In this document: piece by piece, positions 1 to 7,097 of the stretch
Position numbering within the stretch: position 1 is the stretch's first letter
Layout of the letters: the number at the start of each line of letters is the position of its first letter
Assembly (NCBI RefSeq): GCF_007483685.1
Contig: NZ_VMKN01000001.1
Coordinates: forward strand, 2,158,393-2,222,392
Source: Litoribacter populi
GTDB lineage: Bacteria; Bacteroidota; Bacteroidia; Cytophagales; Cyclobacteriaceae
DNA length: 64,000 bases
Reading direction: 5' to 3'
Notes under the pieces: model-generated
Told to the model about the DNA's origin: nothing
Databases searched by the model: none
The model's input: the letters and a program-made list of their open reading frames with translations, nothing else
Position numbers and translations under genes: made by a program

Positions 1-908
1 TGAGCCAAAAAATCCCTATAAAACTCTGTCTTACCGTGTTTGTTAAAACCGATGGCGTTGTAAAGCTCATGCACCTTCTTCTGGGGAAGAATGGATTTCA
101 GGAAGGCCACCAGTTGTGAAGGAATTTCAGTTTCCACCATAAAGTAACTTCTGGTAAAACTGAATAGGTTGGACATGATATTTGGGTCAAAAATAAAGGT
201 GTCCACATACAGTCCGTTGGGTCCGTGGAGTAGGGGGATGATGAAGGGCATCCATTTTTTTCCCACATAAGTTCGGCCGACCAGGTATGCAGCTTTGTTT
301 CTATAAAAAACGCTTTTTAGTATTTGGGTGGTGGTTTTGTCATCGGCCTTGTAGCGGCTAAGAATCACGTCCCTCACCGTTTTGACCAAAAACTGAATGT
401 CCTTCTCCTTTGAAAGATGGGGAACGCCCATGTCAAAATCATCTACGATTTTGCGGATTATCCGCTGTAATCCCCACTCCGCGGGGTAGTTGTGAAAAAG
501 ATGCTCACTCGGGTAAATGTCGCATGCATCAAAACCTTCCCGAACAAACATAATGTCCTCTTCTGCTGACACACCGGGGACAGTTTTGCGAATCACGCTA
601 TTGAAATAGGTCTCCGCCAGCTCCCTGTCCTTCAGCTCTGTTATTTGATGCCTATATTCTTCCTTGACTTTTTCCCAAAACAACTTGTCCTTTGAGCCAT
701 CTAGTTGGTCTAATATCCGGAGTTTGGAATCTCGAACTTCATCTTTGTAAAGTCTTAACCTTCGAATGTGGTTTTCCTGCATACGCTTCCAGTCTTTGCG
801 TCTGAAAAGTTCAGAAGCAAGAGTAGTTAGCGCGTTAAAAGTATCGATGTAGTTGTTGTAGGCTTTAAGTATCTCAGAGGCGATAGAGTCTGGTAAGTCT
901 TCCTTCAT
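1..908 (-). CDS. aceK: Isocitrate dehydrogenase kinase/phosphatase AceK (N-terminal part; runs off the window)
   Basis: The minus strand is open from an ATG at 906-908 to base 1 with no stop, giving about 302 residues of an unfinished protein. The end of the visible part carries GFNKHGKTEFYRDF, a stretch I recognise from AceK, preceded by an AceK-like body (for example YPAEWGLQRIIRKIVDDF and YVGKKWMPFIIPLLHGPNG). AceK switches isocitrate dehydrogenase off and on by phosphorylation at the branch point with the glyoxylate shunt. AceK is normally near 580 residues, so most of what is seen here should be the regulatory domain; the kinase core lies outside the window. No isocitrate lyase, malate synthase or isocitrate dehydrogenase gene is visible nearby. 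The gene ends up 42 bases downstream of the LytTR regulator on the same strand, so co-transcription is possible. Confidence 0.85.
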   Translation of the reverse strand, partial: MKEDLPDSIASEILKAYNNYIDTFNALTTLASELFRRKDWKRMQENHIRRLRLYKDEVRDSKLRILDQLDGSKDKLFWEKVKEEYRHQITELKDRELAETYFNSVIRKTVPGVSAEEDIMFVREGFDACDIYPSEHLFHNYPAEWGLQRIIRKIVDDFDMGVPHLSKEKDIQFLVKTVRDVILSRYKADDKTTTQILKSVFYRNKAAYLVGRTYVGKKWMPFIIPLLHGPNGLYVDTFIFDPNIMSNLFSFTRSYFMVETEIPSQLVAFLKSILPQKKVHELYNAIGFNKHGKTEFYRDFLA

Positions 909-950
909 TTTACTAAACTCCGAAAAATAGCCTAAATATCCTCGTGAAGG

Positions 951-1712
951 TCAACTTTTCCTCACTGTCTCAAATAAGCCCGTGACCAGGTCCTTCTTTT
1001 GTGGGCTAACTTTGATTTTTTCTCCATTTTTCATAATCACATAACCTCCATCACTTCGTTGAAATTTAGCCATATGGTGTGGGTTGACTAGGTAGCTTTG
1101 GTGGATGCGAATAAAGTGATGCTTATTCAGAATGCACTCCACTTCTTTTAAAGTTTTACTAATCAGGATTTGATCACCATTTTCTAGGAAAAATGTGGTG
1201 TAGTTGTTTTCACTTCGGCAAAATAGAATTTCTTTTACTTCTATAAATTCATATCCGTCAGAGACAGGGATAGCGATTTTGCTTTGAAACAAACCATCCC
1301 TTTTCATCTTTTCGAGCAATCCCTCTAGACTCTGAAGTTGGTTCTGCTGATCCTTTTCCCTTTTTTGCCGCCAATGAGTGATGACGGTGGCCAATTCATT
1401 TTCATCAATAGGCTTAAGGAGGTAATTGAAAGCATGGTACTTAAATGCCTGAATGGCATAGCGGCTGTAAGCTGTAGTGAAAACTACATCTGGCACATGG
1501 GGAGCGAGCTGTTCGAGTAACTCAAAACCGTTTAGCTTTGGCATTTGTACGTCCAAGAATAGTAGATCAACTTCTAGTTCAGGAAGCCTTTCCAAAGCTT
1601 TTTCAGGTTTGGTACTTTTAAAAACAATTTCCGCATCAGGAACCACTTGCTTTAAGTCTAAAGCTAAACTTTCCAAACAATGCTTTTCATCATCCAATAG
1701 CGCTATATTCAT
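951..1712 (-). CDS. LytTR-family response regulator
   Basis: A 253-residue protein with an N-terminal receiver domain (acidic LLDDEK start, phospho-acceptor Asp in LLFLDVQMPKLNGFELL near residue 54, conserved Lys in YLLKPID near 102) and a C-terminal LytTR DNA-binding domain (residues about 145-245, with FIRIHQSYLVNPHHM). LytTR regulators bind DNA as dimers and control envelope or extracellular functions in many Bacteroidota. It overlaps the upstream histidine kinase gene by 23 bases, so the two are surely co-transcribed and translationally coupled as a cognate pair. The target genes cannot be read from the sequence. Confidence 0.92.
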   Translation of the reverse strand: MNIALLDDEKHCLESLALDLKQVVPDAEIVFKSTKPEKALERLPELEVDLLFLDVQMPKLNGFELLEQLAPHVPDVVFTTAYSRYAIQAFKYHAFNYLLKPIDENELATVITHWRQKREKDQQNQLQSLEGLLEKMKRDGLFQSKIAIPVSDGYEFIEVKEILFCRSENNYTTFFLENGDQILISKTLKEVECILNKHHFIRIHQSYLVNPHHMAKFQRSDGGYVIMKNGEKIKVSPQKKDLVTGLFETVRKS

Positions 1713-3705
1713 GTGAATCTTGTGGTTTTTTGAGACTTTTAGAATTTAAGGTGACGCAGACTTTGGTGCCTTCTTCCAAGTCATAAATATCAAATCCAAT
1801 TTCCCATTTACTGGTTTGGTTGAAGAGTTTTACCCGGTCCTGGGTTATTTTGGTGCCTAGGCTGTTATGTTGGCCATTTTCTGAGGATTTTCTTCTCCCT
1901 ACACCATTATCTATGATGCAAACTTCATAGCCTTTCGGAGTGGAGTTGATATCAATCGTGACTCTCTTTTCGGGTTTGTCACTTTTCAACAAGCCATGCC
2001 ATATTGCATTTTCTACAAAAGGCTGCAAGAGCAAGGGTGGAATGGAAATGTCCTCCAGTTCCGATTTGTTTAATCCATCATGGTTCAGATAATAACTGAA
2101 ATGGTCATCAAACCTGTTTTTCTCTAATTGTAAATATTGAGAAATCAGCTCCAGTTCTTCATTAAGACTGATTAAGGGGTTTTTACTAGTTTCCAGCACC
2201 TTTCTGACAAATCTGCTGAAAACCACCAGATACTCTTTAGCGGATTTGTAATCCTCAATCTGGATCAAATACTTGATGGCATTTAGGCAATTAAACAAAA
2301 AGTGAGGGTTCATCTGGAGACGCGTGACCAAAATTTCGGCCTGAAGAAGATTTCTTTCATACTCAGCCTTAAACCTCATTTTTTCCTGCTCCTGAATCCT
2401 TCTCTCTGCTTGTTTTCGATTTTTTATGTTCCTCAAAATAAGTACTCCTACAACTACTATCGCCAAAAGGAAAATGGATAGGGTAATAATAAAAGCTTGA
2501 TGCTTTTTAAGTTTTTCACCCTGGGCACTGAGTTCGGCCTGTTGCAAGTCCTTATCTTTTTCCAGTAACTCGATTTGGGTTTCCTTTTTCTCTATATCAT
2601 ATTGCCGTGTAAGGGCTGCTATCTGGGTCTCTTGTTCATGCAGATTGATACTGTCTTTATAAGTCTCGGCCAGTTTGAGGTATTTCAAGGCAAGTTCAAA
2701 ATCACTGTTGGTTTCGCTTATGTTAGATAGGCCAAGAGCATTGCTTTTTGCTAAAGATTTCAATGACATGGCTTGTGAGATGGCCAATGATCTATGAAAA
2801 AGGGTGCTCGCTTCCTCTTGGTTTCCCATTTTTTCCAGAAGAATGGCTTGACTGTTCAATAGTCCGGCAAGCTTGTGCTGGTTTCCCAGTTTTGCGAAAA
2901 GCTCAATGGACTCCTGGAAATAGCCCTTCGCTTTTTTAAGATTTCTTCCTTCGGAAAAATAGTTATGCCCCAAATATTCGTAAGTGATAGCCAAGCCAAA
3001 AGTGTCCTTTCTCTCCTGGTTAAGTTTTAATAGCTTTTGAAGGTATTCCCTAGATTTTAGATAGTCTTTCAGGTTGGTGTAATGGTCACTAATGGAAAGG
3101 TAATTCATTGCCACCCCCAAACTGTTGTTCCTTACCAATTCTGCTTCTAGGGATCTTTCGAAATAGGATAGTGCCAACTCCTCCTTTCCGTTGATGTGGC
3201 TATAAGTATTACCGAGTCCATTGCAACTGATAGCGATGTTTTTCAGGTCATTTTCCCCTTCAGCCAACTTCAGAGCCTCTAAATAATGGGAAATTGCTTT
3301 GTCATAAGCCTGGTCATACCTGGCGGCAACTCCTGCATTATTGGCAAAAATCATCTGGTTAAGTGACGGTAGGGAGGCTTTCCTTGCCATCATGAAAGCT
3401 TGTGCATGAAGCTGAAATGACTGGGAGTAATTTTGATGGTACCGGTGCAACAATCCTATATTATCCAAAGCCCTCGTATAGAGCAGGGTGTCCTCTTTAC
3501 TTACAATAGTTAAGGCTTTTCTGGCCAAGGCCAATTCCTCGGCTTCGTCATGTTCTTGTTTGTGGATGACTCTCGAAAGGTCGATTAAAAGATTAACGCT
3601 ATCCTCGGATGTAGCGGCCAGTTGTAATTCATGACGCAGACTATCCTCTTGGGCAAAACTGCCTTGCAATACAAAGCAAAAAGCAAAAAGTAAAAAATAT
3701 CTCAT
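1690..3705 (-). CDS. TPR-containing LytS-type sensor histidine kinase
   Basis: A 671-residue protein with a signal peptide (first 18 residues, ending SFAQ), a long run of tetratricopeptide repeats (about 30-370), a coiled coil, one membrane segment (AFIITLSIFLLAIVVVGVLI, about 405-425) and a cytoplasmic kinase of the His_kinase/LytS type. The phospho-acceptor His is in QMNPHFLFNCLNAIKYL, and the ATP-binding N-box is in LLLQPFVENAIWHGLL. The arrangement suggests a periplasmic TPR sensor that signals to the LytTR regulator encoded immediately downstream with a 23-base overlap. The stimulus is unknown. Confidence 0.92.
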   Translation of the reverse strand: MRYFLLFAFCFVLQGSFAQEDSLRHELQLAATSEDSVNLLIDLSRVIHKQEHDEAEELALARKALTIVSKEDTLLYTRALDNIGLLHRYHQNYSQSFQLHAQAFMMARKASLPSLNQMIFANNAGVAARYDQAYDKAISHYLEALKLAEGENDLKNIAISCNGLGNTYSHINGKEELALSYFERSLEAELVRNNSLGVAMNYLSISDHYTNLKDYLKSREYLQKLLKLNQERKDTFGLAITYEYLGHNYFSEGRNLKKAKGYFQESIELFAKLGNQHKLAGLLNSQAILLEKMGNQEEASTLFHRSLAISQAMSLKSLAKSNALGLSNISETNSDFELALKYLKLAETYKDSINLHEQETQIAALTRQYDIEKKETQIELLEKDKDLQQAELSAQGEKLKKHQAFIITLSIFLLAIVVVGVLILRNIKNRKQAERRIQEQEKMRFKAEYERNLLQAEILVTRLQMNPHFLFNCLNAIKYLIQIEDYKSAKEYLVVFSRFVRKVLETSKNPLISLNEELELISQYLQLEKNRFDDHFSYYLNHDGLNKSELEDISIPPLLLQPFVENAIWHGLLKSDKPEKRVTIDINSTPKGYEVCIIDNGVGRRKSSENGQHNSLGTKITQDRVKLFNQTSKWEIGFDIYDLEEGTKVCVTLNSKSLKKPQDSHEYSAIG

Positions 3706-3919
3706 TTCAAAAATAATTGGTTCATGGTAATTATAAAGTTACTCATTAACTAATTGCAAATCAACCTCAAGCGGTTTTAAGAAGATGGGGGAATATATAT
3801 ACTCAATGAAATATAGTATATAAGAGACCAAGTTAACAGAATACTCATCTGCTATTGGGCTAATGGCTTAAGTTGACCAACTTTAGCTAATCATTTTTCA
3901 CAACTTAATTTATTTAATT

Positions 3920-4432
3920 ATGAAAAAGTCTCTAATAACCTTATTCTTTTTTATCCTTACGCTTTCTCTTTATGCTCAAAAAGATAACAATTCATTAAAT
4001 GCGGGCCTTGAAGTTGGGCTGCCGGTTGGTGTACAAAGCAATTGGTTGTCGGTAGGGCTTGGGGTTACAGCCAAAGGATTATACGGGGTAGGTGAAGCCG
4101 GACAGGTGAGCGGAACCCTCGGGTATATCAGACATGGCTACCAAGGTGCAAGCACTGTCAATGGAGGAGTGAGTATGATTCCCATCATGGGAGGCTACCG
4201 GCATCATTTCGAAAGTATTTATGGGGAGGCTCAACTTGGGTTAGCCATTGTAAACAGTGCTTTTCGTGTGGAAGGTTTTGGGGCTTCCGGCAGTACGCTT
4301 AACGGATCAGTCGCAATCGGGGGAGGGTACTTGTATGAGGATTTCGATTTTTCTGTCCGATACCAGAGTTATGGGACAGGCTTTAATACGCTTGGCTTAA
4401 GGGTGGCTTACAGGCTTCCAGTCGAGTTTTGA
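3920..4432 (+). CDS. Small outer-membrane beta-barrel-like protein
   Basis: A 170-residue protein with a clear signal peptide (MKKSLITLFFFILTLSLYAQ). The mature part is glycine- and aromatic-rich with alternating strands (GLEVGLPVGVQSNWLSVGLG, YLYEDFDFSVRYQSYGTGF), ending in short strands typical of an eight-stranded barrel of the OmpX/OmpW kind. The start is fixed by the signal peptide. A lipoprotein gene follows 58 bases later on the same strand. Function is unknown; the call rests on composition and strand pattern only. Confidence 0.7.
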   Translation: MKKSLITLFFFILTLSLYAQKDNNSLNAGLEVGLPVGVQSNWLSVGLGVTAKGLYGVGEAGQVSGTLGYIRHGYQGASTVNGGVSMIPIMGGYRHHFESIYGEAQLGLAIVNSAFRVEGFGASGSTLNGSVAIGGGYLYEDFDFSVRYQSYGTGFNTLGLRVAYRLPVEF

Positions 4433-4490
4433 CCGAAGCCCAAAGCAAGAGGTAAGATGAAGTACTACAAAACACTTTTTATGATGAAAA

Positions 4491-5084
4491 ATGAAAGGAC
4501 TAAACAAATTGAAATCCTACATGATAGGGCTGCTGGCGGTAGCCTTGATCGTGGGCTGCAGCGGTAATGGTGACGAAGATCCCATACTGCGGGATGATGA
4601 TGAAGAAATACTGACGGTTTCCGATTTGACCTTTTCGGGGGCCGAGACGGGAAGAAAAGTTGGGGGAACATTTATTGGTAAGGCTATCACCAGCGACGGG
4701 GGGCATTTCATGACGATCGTGATGGCCGATGAAGATCCCGATACATATACCTTAAGTATAAGCCGCCTAATGTCCCAGCCTTTTAATTTCGCCCCAGGGA
4801 GTTATACAATTCCTGCTTGGACGGAAGATGACGACCCTACGGAAGGTTTTTATGCCTCGCTGACCATGACCGGGAATGCCGCGATGTATATGACTTATGG
4901 GGAGGAAACCGGAGGCACCTTTAGGATTGACCAGAGAAGGACAATAGGCGGAAGAGAATATGTAGAAGGAAATCTTGCTTTAACATTTGCCAATCTGATG
5001 GATAATGCCACGCGGGTTTCTGTTCAAGGCACTTTTATGGGTTTTGTGGATGATTTGGGGGTCATTGATATGGATGAGGATTAA
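4491..5084 (+). CDS. Hypothetical lipoprotein
   Basis: A 197-residue protein with a lipoprotein signal: a charged start, a hydrophobic stretch (MIGLLAVALIV) and a lipobox ending GCSG with the lipidated Cys at about residue 23. An acidic linker (DEDPILRDDDEE) follows, then a beta-rich domain of about 150 residues with no motif I can name. It ends 29 bases before a strong terminator. It probably sits at the outer membrane and may be co-transcribed with the preceding barrel protein. Confidence 0.75.
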   Translation: MKGLNKLKSYMIGLLAVALIVGCSGNGDEDPILRDDDEEILTVSDLTFSGAETGRKVGGTFIGKAITSDGGHFMTIVMADEDPDTYTLSISRLMSQPFNFAPGSYTIPAWTEDDDPTEGFYASLTMTGNAAMYMTYGEETGGTFRIDQRRTIGGREYVEGNLALTFANLMDNATRVSVQGTFMGFVDDLGVIDMDED

Positions 5085-5113
5085 CGACCATATTTTTTTA
5101 AACTCCTAACCTT

Positions 5114-5148
5114 ACCTCGGGGACGTGATGTCCCTGAGGTATTTTTTT
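5114..5148 (+). terminator. Rho-independent terminator
   Basis: An 11-bp stem (ACCTCGGGGAC with GTCCCTGAGGT, one mismatch) and a 5-base loop are followed by ATTTTTTT. It lies just after the lipoprotein stop codon. Confidence 0.85.
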
Positions 5149-5149
5149 G

Positions 5150-5186
5150 GATGTTGGATGTTGGATGTCGGAGGTCAGATGTCGAT
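5150..5186. repeat. Degenerate GATGTTGGATGTCGG repeat tract
   Basis: A tract of imperfect 8- to 9-base units (GGATGTTG, GGATGTCGG, GGTCAGATGTCGATG). The same kind of tract recurs in intergenic DNA at 7221-7285 and 14549-14635, with shorter relatives at 23391-23443, 25936-25960 and 42513-42540. No coding function is apparent. Confidence 0.6.
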
Positions 5187-5246
5187 GTTAAAAAAATACA
5201 GATTCTTAAGGTTTCACAGAGGCTAGCGGATTTTGGACAAACAATA

Positions 5247-5292
5247 CGTATCACCCTTCGCGCCTCTCTCTGCGGCCTTTGCGAGAAATCTT
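5247..5292. repeat. Dispersed CGCGCC/TTTGCG repeat, copy 1
   Basis: The stretch containing TTCGCGCCTCTCTCTGCGG and CCTTTGCGAGAAATCTT matches a second copy at 6576-6622 (TTCGCGCCACTCTTTGCGTC, CCTTTTCGAGAAACTT). Both copies are intergenic and flank the hypothetical gene at 5296-5982. Confidence 0.6.
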
Positions 5293-5295
5293 TAC

Positions 5296-5982
5296 CTAAA
5301 CCACCTGAAGTACCTTCATGCCAGAATTCCCCACCATCTCAAGGTGAAATCTATCCGAATAGCCCAGGAATTTGGCCACTATTATGATATCCTTCACGTC
5401 CTTTGAGAACTTCAGTTGCTGAGTAGTGACCGGTTCCAGTTGCTCGCCATCTGCGGTCAATTTGAGGGTGGAGATTTCAAAGTTTTCAATTTCCGGGATG
5501 TAACCCAAAAAATACAGGTGAAGGTCAAAGCCTATCAACCCAGTGGCTTTCATAGACAAATATTGAATGGCGGACCAATTAAACTTAAGTACGTTACCTT
5601 GCCTATTCACCCACTCCTTGCCAAAGGACAGCCCAAATCGGTCAAATGGTTTTTTCTGAACCAACTCCATTCCCACCAAAGCTTCCCAAGCATACTCCCC
5701 ATGCAAATTGTAATACTTGTCCAACTTAGCCAGCATGGGTTGGTAATTCTTGGTGCTGAAAAGGATGCCGGAATTATTTTTGACTACGGTGTTCAACAAG
5801 CCAGCCATCTTGTTTTTGACAGCAGGAGCCTTAGTTCTGGCTTGCAATACATCGTTTAGTACCGCCTCTTTATGTGTTCCCCTAGGAGCGCGTAAATGCT
5901 CCCCATAGGTCTCACTGTTTACAAAAGTTTGGTTTCCGATAGTGCCGGAAAGAGGGCCAAATTTGGATTTGATTTTTGCCAT
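5296..5982 (-). CDS. Conserved-looking hypothetical protein
   Basis: A 228-residue protein beginning MAKIKSKFGPLSGTIGNQTF, followed by a basic region (about 20-60) and a mixed alpha/beta body. It has no signal peptide, no membrane segment and no motif I can assign. The short N-terminal GPLSGTIGN segment resembles the start of small Bacteroidota proteins of unknown function that occur in multi-copy families near tRNA genes, but that is a weak impression. It stands alone, is flanked by two copies of a dispersed repeat, and borders the tRNA island. It could be an accessory gene. Confidence 0.6.
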   Translation of the reverse strand: MAKIKSKFGPLSGTIGNQTFVNSETYGEHLRAPRGTHKEAVLNDVLQARTKAPAVKNKMAGLLNTVVKNNSGILFSTKNYQPMLAKLDKYYNLHGEYAWEALVGMELVQKKPFDRFGLSFGKEWVNRQGNVLKFNWSAIQYLSMKATGLIGFDLHLYFLGYIPEIENFEISTLKLTADGEQLEPVTTQQLKFSKDVKDIIIVAKFLGYSDRFHLEMVGNSGMKVLQVV

Positions 5983-6114
5983 TTATGGATTTTGTTTATG
6001 GTGTAAGGTGCAGGTATTCAGATACGTATATAGGATAAATATAGTTTTAAAATCCTAAAAATATTTTATTGTACTTAAATTTGGTGATTCTTTAGAAAGT
6101 CAATTCATCTATCA

Positions 6115-6169
6115 TAGGGACCTTACAGGGAATTTATAGGGACATTATAGGGACCTTATAGGGATATTG
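6115..6169. repeat. Five tandem 11-bp repeats (TAGGGACNTTA)
   Basis: Five consecutive 11-base units occupy 6115-6125, 6126-6136, 6137-6147, 6148-6158 and 6159-6169: TAGGGACCTTA, CAGGGAATTTA, TAGGGACATTA, TAGGGACCTTA, TAGGGATATTG. The spacing is exact and close to one helical turn. No gene lies on either side for over 100 bases, and the 690-base gap it sits in holds only repeats and tRNA fragments. Confidence 0.85.
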
Positions 6170-6342
6170 AATTAGGGATGAGCTAGGTCTACCCCCATAG
6201 CCGGTTATCTCAAATTTACAGTTTGTCCATACCTAGTCCGTAGCTCCTCCGTACCATGCTTCGATGTAAGATGGGGATACTAGGAATATGAAATGAGATT
6301 TAATAGGCATAGCAGTGACTGGGGTGCAAGTATCACTCCTTA

Positions 6343-6360
6343 GATGACCGGGCTACGCTA
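6343..6360 (-). pseudogene. tRNA-Pro D-arm fragment
   Basis: These 18 bases (GATGACCGGGCTACGCTA on the plus strand) are identical to the D-arm and part of the acceptor of the tRNA-Pro gene at 6888-6962. The rest of the tRNA is not recognisable. It is a third, decayed copy upstream of the duplicated tRNA cassette. Confidence 0.6.
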
Positions 6361-6457
6361 AACCGCATCAGGGTTGATGGGTGAGATTTTGTATTGCTGC
6401 CAACAGCCGAGGGTTAAGGGATAACGTTTCATATTACCGCTTTTAATCCATTCATGA

Positions 6458-6496
6458 GTCCTAAAGGGAATATAGAGCAGCTATTCCCTTCAGGAC
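6458..6496. repeat. 15-9-15 inverted repeat, copy 1
   Basis: Arms GTCCTAAAGGGAATA (6458-6472) and TATTCCCTTCAGGAC (6482-6496) pair over 15 bases with one mismatch around a 9-base loop (TAGAGCAGC). A hairpin of the same geometry and similar outer arm occurs at 14652-14690. There is no T-run, so it is not an ordinary terminator. Confidence 0.8.
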
Positions 6497-6575
6497 ATTA
6501 ATCCCTTCAACTAATGTCACAGAGCAGCTTGCGATTAGGTAGATTACGCAGAGGGTTGGGAATTATGAAAAAATA

Positions 6576-6622
6576 TTACGTTCCGCTCTTCGCGCCACTC
6601 TTTGCGTCCTTTTCGAGAAACT
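6576..6622. repeat. Dispersed CGCGCC/TTTGCG repeat, copy 2
   Basis: Second copy of the repeat at 5247-5292, sharing the CTTCGCGCC, TCTTTGCG and CGAGAAAC segments in the same order and orientation. It lies just beyond the terminator of the tRNA-Pro-like gene. Confidence 0.55.
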
Positions 6623-6636
6623 TCCCTAGCTTAAAA

Positions 6637-6667
6637 CAAAAAAAAGCCCGTCCAGATGGACAGGCTT
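6637..6667 (-). terminator. Terminator of the duplicated tRNA cassette
   Basis: On the minus strand a stem (AGCCTGTCC with GGACGGGCT, one mismatch) and ATCT loop are followed by a run of T. The same terminator, with a three-base loop, follows the intact tRNA-Pro at 6855-6881, so the terminator was duplicated along with the tRNA genes. Confidence 0.8.
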
Positions 6668-6672
6668 CAGTG

Positions 6673-6751
6673 TCGGGGTGGCAGGATTCGAACCTGCGAC
6701 CTTCCCGATCCTTTGGCTCGGGACGCGATGACCGGGCTACGCTACACCCCG
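6673..6751 (-). pseudogene. tRNA-Pro-like gene with its anticodon arm replaced by a hairpin
   Basis: The first 29 bases and last 30 bases of the gene are identical to the intact tRNA-Pro(TGG) at 6888-6962: same acceptor stem, D-arm, variable loop, T-arm and discriminator. Only the 17-nt anticodon stem-loop differs. It is exchanged for a 21-nt palindrome at 6703-6723, which in gene orientation reads TCCCGA, nine bases (GCCAAAGGA), TCGGGA. The new arm can form 6 bp, a G-A mismatch, 2 bp and an AAA triloop. There is no 7-nt loop and no U before a triplet, so it should not decode. It is followed by its own terminator at 6637-6667. It may be transcribed only by read-through. A tRNA finder might call it a tRNA of odd anticodon. 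Confidence 0.85.
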
Positions 6752-6758
6752 AACGGTG

Positions 6759-6836
6759 CAGAGAGTGGGGGATTCGATTCGCCGCGGGGAAACGGTTTGA
6801 TCCTCCGCGGCGGATGGTTTAAGTCACCAGTAGTGG
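6759..6836 (-). pseudogene. Degenerate tRNA-Ser copy with a GC-rich hairpin in place of the anticodon arm
   Basis: This aligns with the intact tRNA-Ser at 6971-7062 over the 3' acceptor and T-arm (CAGAGAGTGGGGGATTCGA on the plus strand) and over the D-arm (GGTTTAAG). The 5' acceptor strand is lost and the T-stem is broken. Where the anticodon arm should start, gene orientation gives TCCGCCGCGGAGGA (6801-6814): a hairpin of TCC/GGA, a G-A mismatch, CC/GG. This is a short version of the hairpin in the Pro-like gene. It is a non-functional tRNA as far as structure shows. Confidence 0.75.
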
Positions 6837-6854
6837 TTGATGGTATGTACAAAC

Positions 6855-6881
6855 AAAAAAAGCCCGTCCAAAGGACAGGCT
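6855..6881 (-). terminator. Terminator of the tRNA-Ser/tRNA-Pro transcript
   Basis: A minus-strand hairpin (AGCCTGTCC, loop TTT, GGACGGGCT; one mismatch) is followed by a T-run. It lies 7 bases beyond the 3' end of tRNA-Pro. Confidence 0.85.
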
Positions 6882-6887
6882 TCTATG

Positions 6888-6962
6888 TCGGGGTGGCAGG
6901 ATTCGAACCTGCGACCTCCTCGTCCCAAACGAGGCGCGATGACCGGGCTACGCTACACCCCG
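6888..6962 (-). tRNA. tRNA-Pro(TGG)
   Basis: A full cloverleaf: acceptor CGGGGTG/CACCCCG, D-arm, anticodon arm CCTCG-TTTGGGA-CGAGG with anticodon TGG, T-arm GCAGGTTCGAATCCTGC and discriminator A. CCA is not encoded. It is downstream of tRNA-Ser in the same transcript. Its near-identical neighbour at 6673-6751 has lost this anticodon arm. Confidence 0.96.
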
Positions 6963-6970
6963 AACTTTGA

Positions 6971-7062
6971 TGGCAGAGAGTGGGGGATTCGAACCCCCGG
7001 TACGGTTTAACCCGTACGACAGTTTAGCAAACTGCTGGTTTAAGCCACTCACCCAACTCTCT
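6971..7062 (-). tRNA. tRNA-Ser(GCT)
   Basis: A class II tRNA with acceptor AGAGAGT/ACTCTCT, an anticodon loop TTGCTAA (anticodon GCT), a long variable arm (GTACGGGTTAAACCGTAC) and T-arm GGGGGTTCGAATCCCCC. CCA is encoded. It is the first gene of the cassette and has a good promoter upstream. Confidence 0.96.
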
Positions 7063-7097
7063 CTGTTTTTGGGAAACGTTTTTCCCTTAAAGCGTTG

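Noticed and set aside
6115-6169. A CRISPR or iteron replication origin
   Set aside because: Units are contiguous without spacers, and no replication initiator gene is near.
6703-6723. A tRNA intron in the anticodon loop
   Set aside because: The native 17-nt arm is absent, not interrupted. Removing the 21 bases does not restore an anticodon loop.
6514-6970. Two plus-strand open frames (about 100 codons each) across the tRNA island
   Set aside because: They are translations of tRNA genes and terminators read on the wrong strand, with no start context or coding pattern.
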